A stretch of 64,000 nucleotides of DNA. Source: Streptomyces sp. A012304. Its GTDB lineage: Bacteria; Actinomycetota; Actinomycetes; Streptomycetales; Streptomycetaceae. Positions 59,525-64,000 of this stretch are shown here, piece after piece; the first letter of the stretch is position 1, and the number at the start of each line of letters is the position of its first letter. The notes beneath the pieces are model-generated. The model was not told the origin of the DNA. It ran no database searches and was given only the letters and a program-made list of their open reading frames with translations. Position numbers and translations under genes: made by a program. The DNA lies in contig NZ_BQUN01000096.1 of assembly GCF_026008495.1 (NCBI RefSeq), positions 209,465-273,464 on the forward strand, given 5' to 3'.

Positions 59525-59968
59525 GCATGAGCCACGGGGTGGCGAGGCCCTGAGCATGAGCCACGGGGTGGCGGGCCCTGAGCTGGGTGACAACGGCACG
59601 CGGCCCCGAGCCGAGCGACAGGCGCACGCGGCCCCGAGCCGAGCGACAGGCGCACGCGGCCCTGAGTCCGAGCGACGGCGGGGCGAGGTGCTGAGCCTGA
59701 ACGACAGCGGGGCGACGTGCCGAGCCCGAGAGACGGCGGGTGCCGCCCCGAGCCCGAGCGACAGGGGCACGCGGCCCCGAGCGTGGGCGCGGCGGGGCGA
59801 GGTGCCGAGCCTGAGCGACAGCGGGCCGAGGTACTGAGCCCGAGAGACGGCGGGCGCCGCCCCGAGCCCGAGCGACAGGGGCACGCGGCCCCGAGCCTAG
59901 GCGACAGCGGGCCGAGGTGCCGAGCCTGAGAGACAGCGGCACGCCGCCCCGAGCGTGGGCGCGGTGAG
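59518..59968. repeat. GC-rich minisatellite, about 16 units of 28-29 bp
   Basis: Each unit begins GCCCCGAG, GCCCTGAG or GTGCCGAG and continues approximately CCCGAGCGACAGCGGGGC. Units 1 and 2 are nearly identical (29-bp period), and several others pair up, for example GCCCCGAGCCGAGCGACAGG twice in succession. No unique spacers are present. The array fills the gap between the convergent ADP-ribosylglycohydrolase and TetR genes. Frames on both strands translate it into repeats, but none looks like a protein gene. Confidence 0.85.
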
Positions 59969-59976
59969 GCCCTGGC

Positions 59977-60603
59977 TCAGAGCGCCTTGATCGCCGCGGC
60001 GGTCGACCGTGCCAGCGCGTCCAGGTACCCCTTGGGCAGCTTCGGGTTGCGGATCACCACCGAGCGCCAGTACAGCGGGCCCGAGATCAGATCCAGCGCC
60101 AGCTCGCCGTCCGCGCCCTCGCTCACCTCGCCGCGCTGCTTGGCCGCGGCCACGATCGTCAGCGCGACCCCCTCCTGACCGTCCCGCAGGGCCTTCTGCA
60201 CCGCTTCGGCGATCTCGGGGTTGCGGGCCGCCTCCGCCTGGAGGTCCGGGATGATCTGCGAGGCGACCGGGTGCCGCAGCGCCCGTGACGTCACCTCGTA
60301 CAGCACCCGCAGGTCGCCCTCCAGACTGCCCGTCTCCGGCGCCGGCAGGCCCTGCACGGCGATCGCCGCGACGATGTCCAGGACCAGGTGCAGCTTGGAG
60401 CGCCAGCGCCGGTACACGGCCGTCTTGCCCACGCCGGCCCGGCGGGCGATGCCCTCGATCGACATCCGCGCGTAGCCGACGGCTGCCAGTTCCTCGAACA
60501 CGGCCGCCCGGATGGCCTCCGTCACGTCCTCCCGGAGCACGGCCGCTCCCGCGGGGGTCCGGCGGCGCGGACGCGTCTGGGGTCCGTCGGCGTTCGTCGT
60601 CAT
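59977..60603 (-). CDS. TetR-family transcriptional regulator
   Basis: A 208-residue regulator. Residues about 20-75 contain the helix-turn-helix (EAIRAAVFEELAAVGYARMS, IEGIARRAGVGKTAVYRRWR), with a C-terminal ligand domain (TetR_C-like). The start is the ATG at 60603 (MTTNADGPQTRPRR). It is divergent to the glycopolymer exporter operon, 191 bp away, which it may control. Confidence 0.88.
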   Translation of the reverse strand: MTTNADGPQTRPRRRTPAGAAVLREDVTEAIRAAVFEELAAVGYARMSIEGIARRAGVGKTAVYRRWRSKLHLVLDIVAAIAVQGLPAPETGSLEGDLRVLYEVTSRALRHPVASQIIPDLQAEAARNPEIAEAVQKALRDGQEGVALTIVAAAKQRGEVSEGADGELALDLISGPLYWRSVVIRNPKLPKGYLDALARSTAAAIKAL

Positions 60604-60794
60604 GCGGACAGCATAGGGCGTCACGACGAAACGGTTGCGTTCCGGCGCTCAATCGGCCTACGCTCACGTTGCGACGATACGGTCCCGTCCCGACGTAAGA
60701 GAACGACAAGAGAAACGTAAGGAAACGCCGAAACGCCGGCCGGCGACACCGGACCGCCCGTGCCCACCCCCACCCCCGAGAGAAAGCAGCGGAT

Positions 60795-61712
60795 GTGAGT
60801 CAGGTCCTCGACACACCGCCCCAGTCGCGGCCCGTGCCCCGCGAAGACCTCGCGGCCCTCGCCGCCCGTCACGGCCTCTCGGTCAGCGGCGCCCGCCCCT
60901 CGCTGCCGGAGTACGTCAGCCAGCTGTGGGCGCGCCGCCACTTCATCAGCGCGTTCGCCACGGCCAAGCTCACCGCGCAGTACAGCCAGGCGAAGCTGGG
61001 ACAGATCTGGCAGGTGATGACCCCGCTGCTGAACGCGGCGGTGTACTACTTCATCTTCGGTGTCCTGCTGGAGACCAAGAAGGGCGTCGCGGACTTCATC
61101 CCGTTCCTGGTCACGGGCGTGTTCGTATGGACGTTCACGCAGAGTTCGATCATGGCGGGCACGCGCGCGATCTCCGGCAACATCGGCCTGGTGCGGGCCC
61201 TGCACTTCCCGCGCGCGGCCCTGCCCATCTCGTTCTGCCTCCAGCAGCTCCAGCAGCTGCTGTTCTCGATGGCCGCGCTGGTGATCATCCTGCTGTGCGT
61301 GGGCGTGCCGCCGGCCCCGTCCTGGATCCTCGCCGTCCCGGCGCTGGTCCTCCAGTTCGTCTTCAACGCGGGCGTGTCGATGATCCTGGCCCGGCTGGGC
61401 GCGAAGACCCCGGACATCGCCCAGCTGATGCCGTTCGTCCTGCGGACCTGGATGTACATCTCGGGCGTGATGTGGAGCATCGACAACCTGGTCAGCAAGC
61501 ACAACGGCATGCCGCCCTGGGTCGCCGACCTGCTGCGCGCCAACCCCGCGGCCGTCTACATCGACCTGATGCGGTTCGCGCTGATCGACACCTTCCACGC
61601 GAGCCAGCTGCCCCCGCACGTGTGGGCGTGGGCGACCGGCTGGGCGCTGCTCGCCGGCGTGGGCGGCTTCATCTACTTCTGGAAGGCTGAGGAGACCTAC
61701 GGCCGTGGCTGA
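60795..61712 (+). CDS. ABC transporter permease, TagG/Wzm-type glycopolymer exporter
   Basis: A 305-residue ABC-2 permease. TAQYSQAKLGQIWQVMTPLL is the conserved connecting segment before helix 1, followed by six helices. MYISGVMWSIDNL and FALIDTFHASQL lie before the last helix. It forms, with the following ATPase, the exporter that moves teichoic-acid-type polymers or polysaccharides across the membrane. It starts with GTG at 60795. It overlaps the ATPase gene by 8 bp. Confidence 0.87.
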   Translation: MSQVLDTPPQSRPVPREDLAALAARHGLSVSGARPSLPEYVSQLWARRHFISAFATAKLTAQYSQAKLGQIWQVMTPLLNAAVYYFIFGVLLETKKGVADFIPFLVTGVFVWTFTQSSIMAGTRAISGNIGLVRALHFPRAALPISFCLQQLQQLLFSMAALVIILLCVGVPPAPSWILAVPALVLQFVFNAGVSMILARLGAKTPDIAQLMPFVLRTWMYISGVMWSIDNLVSKHNGMPPWVADLLRANPAAVYIDLMRFALIDTFHASQLPPHVWAWATGWALLAGVGGFIYFWKAEETYGRG

Positions 61713-62541
61713 CAACACAACCCCGAACGGGCCCTCCGACGAGCGGATCCCCACCGTCGTCGCGGACGGCGTCGACATCATCTACCGCATCAACGGCCCC
61801 GCCGGCGGCAAGGGCTCGGCGACCGCCGCCCTCAACCGCATCCTGCGCCCCAAGCGAGCCGCGAAGGCCGCCGGCATGCGCACCGTGCACGCCGTCAAGA
61901 ACGTCTCCTTCGTCGCCTACAAGGGCGAGGCGATCGGCCTGATCGGCACCAACGGCTCCGGCAAGTCGACGCTGTTGAAGGCCGTCGCCGGCCTGCTGCC
62001 GGTGGAGCGCGGCAAGATCTACACCGACGGCCAGCCCTCCCTCCTCGGCGTCAACGCCGCCCTGATGGGCGACCTGACCGGCGAGCGCAACGTCTACCTC
62101 GGCGGCCTGGCGATGGGCATGTCCCGCGAGCAGATCAAGGCGCGCTACCAGGAGATCGTCGACTTCTCCGGCATCAACGAGAAGGGCGACTTCATCTCCC
62201 TGCCCATGCGCACCTACTCCTCCGGCATGGGCTCCCGGCTGCGTTTCTCCATCGCCGCCGCCAAGGACCACGACGTCCTCCTCGTCGACGAGGCGCTCTC
62301 CACCGGTGACGCGAAGTTCCAGCGCCGCTCGGCGGAACGCATCCGCGAGATGCGCGAGCAGGCGGGCACGGTCTTCCTGGTCAGCCACAGCAACGCCGCC
62401 ATCCGCGACACCTGCCAGCGGGTGCTGTGGCTGGAGCGCGGCGAGCTGCGCATGGACGGCCCCACCGAGGAGGTCATGCGGGCGTACGAGGAGTTCACCA
62501 GCGGCAAACCGGCACCCAAGCCGGCGCCGAAGCCCGCGTAA
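61705..62541 (+). CDS. ABC transporter ATPase, TagH/Wzt-type
   Basis: A 278-residue ATPase. Walker A is LIGTNGSGKSTLLKAVAGLL, the signature YSSGMGSRLRFSIAAAKD is modified (SSGM for LSGGQ, as in TagH proteins), Walker B is VLLVDEALSTGD and the H-loop is FLVSHSNAAIRDT. The C-terminus is short (PAPKPAPKPA), without a carbohydrate-binding domain. It works with the permease upstream. Confidence 0.9.
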   Translation: MADNTTPNGPSDERIPTVVADGVDIIYRINGPAGGKGSATAALNRILRPKRAAKAAGMRTVHAVKNVSFVAYKGEAIGLIGTNGSGKSTLLKAVAGLLPVERGKIYTDGQPSLLGVNAALMGDLTGERNVYLGGLAMGMSREQIKARYQEIVDFSGINEKGDFISLPMRTYSSGMGSRLRFSIAAAKDHDVLLVDEALSTGDAKFQRRSAERIREMREQAGTVFLVSHSNAAIRDTCQRVLWLERGELRMDGPTEEVMRAYEEFTSGKPAPKPAPKPA

Positions 62542-62590
62542 CGCCCGGCAGCGCACATCTCAAAGCGCACGCCCGGCAGCACCTGTGCAA

Positions 62591-62631
62591 AAGGCGCCTC
62601 CGGATCCCTGCGAGGGATCGGAAGGCGCCTT
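62591..62631. terminator. Terminator between the exporter and gdhB
   Basis: A 19-bp near-perfect inverted repeat starting AAGGCGCCT and ending AGGCGCCTT around GCG, between convergent genes. Confidence 0.78.
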
Positions 62632-62684
62632 CACGCGTCACCCGCGGCCCGCGCGGCCTGAGCGACCGCGGCCCGCGCGTACGG

Positions 62685-64000
62685 CTACGAGTGCGTCCGC
62701 AGCAGTGTCCGCATGGTCCGCATCGCCACCGACAGGTTGGCCAGGTCGAACGTCTCCGAGCCCTGGATCTCCTCCAGCGTGGTGCGGGCCCGGCCCAGGA
62801 TCGCCGCGTTCTTCTGCTCCCACGCCTTGAACCGCTGCTCGGGCGTCGAGGTGCCGTTGCCGACGGCCAGGACGTCCGCGGTCAGCGCCGCGTGCGCCGC
62901 GTACAGGTCCTCGCGGATGGAGGCGCGGGCCATGGACTGCCAGCGGTCGGCCCGCGGCAGCTCGATGATGCGGTCCATCAGCTGGGTGATGTGCAGACGG
63001 TCGGCGAGGTCGTAGTACACCTCCGCGACATCCAGCGGGTCCCGGCCCATGCGGTCGGCCACCGACACGATGTCCAGCGCCGGGAACACCGACGAGAATC
63101 CGGCCACCCGGGTGGCGAGCCCGTCCGGCACACCGGCACCGGTCAGCTCGTCGTAGATCTTCTGCCACCACTCCAGGTCCGCGCCGCGCAGCAGCTTCGT
63201 CAGCTGCGACCACACCTGCTCGACCCGGTCGGCGAAGAATTCGACCGTCTCCGCCAGCTCGAGCGGCTGCGGCCGGTTGTTGAGCAGCCAGCGCGTGCCG
63301 CGCTCCACCAGGCGGCGCGAGTGCAGCCGGATACGGGTCTGGGCGTCGGCCTCGACCTGGTTGTCGAGGGCCTCCACCGCGTCCCACACCGGCGCCGAGC
63401 AGAAGATCGCCCGGGCCGCGGTCTGCGCCCGCACGATCTCCTCCAGCGAGGCGCCGGTCTCCTCCCGCAGCCGGTGCAGGTACGTCGTACCACCGGTGTT
63501 GACGGTGTCGTTGACCAGGACGGTCGTGGTGATCTCGCGCCGCAGCGGGTGGCTGTCGATGTGCTCGGGGAACTGCTCGCGCAGCGCCGTCGGGAAGTAC
63601 GCGTGCAGCAGCCCACGCAGGTAGGGGTCGTCGGGCAGCGAGGTGTGCAGCAGCTCGTCCGACACGGTGATCTTCGTGTACGCCAGCAGGACGGCCGTCT
63701 CCGGACTGGTCAGGCCCTGCCCGGCGGCGAGGCGCTCACGGATCTGCCGGTCGGTGGGCAGGAACTCCAGCGCCCGGTCGAGGTGGCCCTCGCGCACCAG
63801 GTGGCGCATGAAGCGCTGCTGGGCGTGGAGCATGTCCTTGGACTGGGCGAGGGCGTTGGCGATCGCCGTGTTCTGCGCGTAGTTGTTGCGCAGGACGAGA
63901 CGGCCGACCTCGTCGGTCATCTCGGCGAGCAGCTTGTTGCGCTGCTTGACGGTCATGTCGCCGTCGGTGACCAGCCCGTTGAGCAGGATCTTGATGTTCA
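62685..64000 (-). CDS. gdhB: NAD-specific glutamate dehydrogenase, 3' part
   Basis: About 439 C-terminal residues of the very large (about 1600 aa) NAD-GDH type; the rest lies beyond the right edge. RNKLLAEMTDEVGRLVLRNN, EHIDSHPLRREITTTVLVND, NTGGTTYLHRLREETGASLE and QSMARASIREDLYAAHAALT are family blocks. It deaminates glutamate to 2-oxoglutarate, using NAD. The gene converges on the exporter operon. Confidence 0.93.
   Translation of the reverse strand, partial: NIKILLNGLVTDGDMTVKQRNKLLAEMTDEVGRLVLRNNYAQNTAIANALAQSKDMLHAQQRFMRHLVREGHLDRALEFLPTDRQIRERLAAGQGLTSPETAVLLAYTKITVSDELLHTSLPDDPYLRGLLHAYFPTALREQFPEHIDSHPLRREITTTVLVNDTVNTGGTTYLHRLREETGASLEEIVRAQTAARAIFCSAPVWDAVEALDNQVEADAQTRIRLHSRRLVERGTRWLLNNRPQPLELAETVEFFADRVEQVWSQLTKLLRGADLEWWQKIYDELTGAGVPDGLATRVAGFSSVFPALDIVSVADRMGRDPLDVAEVYYDLADRLHITQLMDRIIELPRADRWQSMARASIREDLYAAHAALTADVLAVGNGTSTPEQRFKAWEQKNAAILGRARTTLEEIQGSETFDLANLSVAMRTMRTLLRTHS

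Noticed and set aside
57947..59884. A 645-residue minus-strand frame over ohrR, the ADP-ribosylglycohydrolase and the minisatellite
   Set aside because: It is antisense to two well-supported genes and its own sequence is low-complexity repeat translation.
59518..59968. Array considered as CRISPR or as a repeat-protein gene
   Set aside because: There are no unique spacers; units abut directly and vary throughout. Frames on both strands merely translate the repeats and have no start with a ribosome site.

Overview
The window is a stretch of high-GC actinobacterial chromosome, almost certainly from a Streptomyces. The evidence is the G/C-biased third codon positions, frequent GTG and TTG starts, four-base start/stop overlaps, a sortase protein with an LAETG motif, and a gene order familiar from the conserved core: murA, hup, NAD-malic enzyme, HelD-type ATPase, sigU-rsuA, nnaR-narK, ssrA-smpB, ftsX-ftsE, prfB, pkaA and an NAD-glutamate dehydrogenase. 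Species-level identity cannot be read from the sequence alone.

Layout. 1-2000: the truncated end of an antitoxin/Doc toxin pair with a repeat-rich operator, then an MFS transporter. 2148-8255: a tRNA-Cys(GCA) gene carrying a decayed integrative element of about 6.1 kb. Its ends are 43-bp copies of the tRNA 3' half, with paired 12-bp repeats inside each end. It contains an integrase split into two oppositely oriented halves, a UTRA/GntR regulator pair and a tandem pair of small duplicated proteins. 8430-10713: a hypothetical gene, a double SUKH-4 immunity-like gene and a broken P-loop kinase gene that carries a 39-bp patch of the SUKH gene. 10710-15770: a molybdenum hydroxylase operon (FAD, 2Fe-2S and molybdopterin subunits plus a tiny membrane protein), all joined by GTGA overlaps. 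16029-17928: a GH20 hexosaminidase and a relic of an ABC permease.

18051-33380: housekeeping and regulation. These are DUF3039, YqgE, MurA, HU, malic enzyme, a HelD-type RNA polymerase ATPase, the SigU/RsuA sigma/anti-sigma pair, a CGNR regulator, the nitrate regulator NnaR with nitrate transporter NarK, and a LysR/MFS divergent pair. 33411-37184: an alpha-xylosidase locus with two LacI operators, a permease relic, a YicI-like GH31 enzyme and its LacI regulator. 37266-41714: tmRNA, SmpB, an S41 protease, FtsX, FtsE and a zinc-ribbon membrane peptide. 41800-51245: a repetitive sortase-anchored wall protein, release factor 2, two Ser/Thr kinases (the second is PkaA), and a divergent FHA-FtsK/EccC-like ATPase.

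51354-64000: a sugar ABC importer (binding protein and two permeases, no ATPase) whose first permease has a large inserted domain; a bifunctional GT2/TagF-like glycopolymer synthase; the Ohr/OhrR peroxide pair around a perfect operator; an ADP-ribosylglycohydrolase; a 28-29 bp minisatellite of about 16 units; a TetR regulator; a TagGH-type glycopolymer exporter; and the 3' part of NAD-glutamate dehydrogenase. The least ordinary parts are the dead element in tRNA-Cys, the patched kinase/SUKH locus, the molybdenum hydroxylase without its usual glutamate, the permease with an inserted domain, and the minisatellite.
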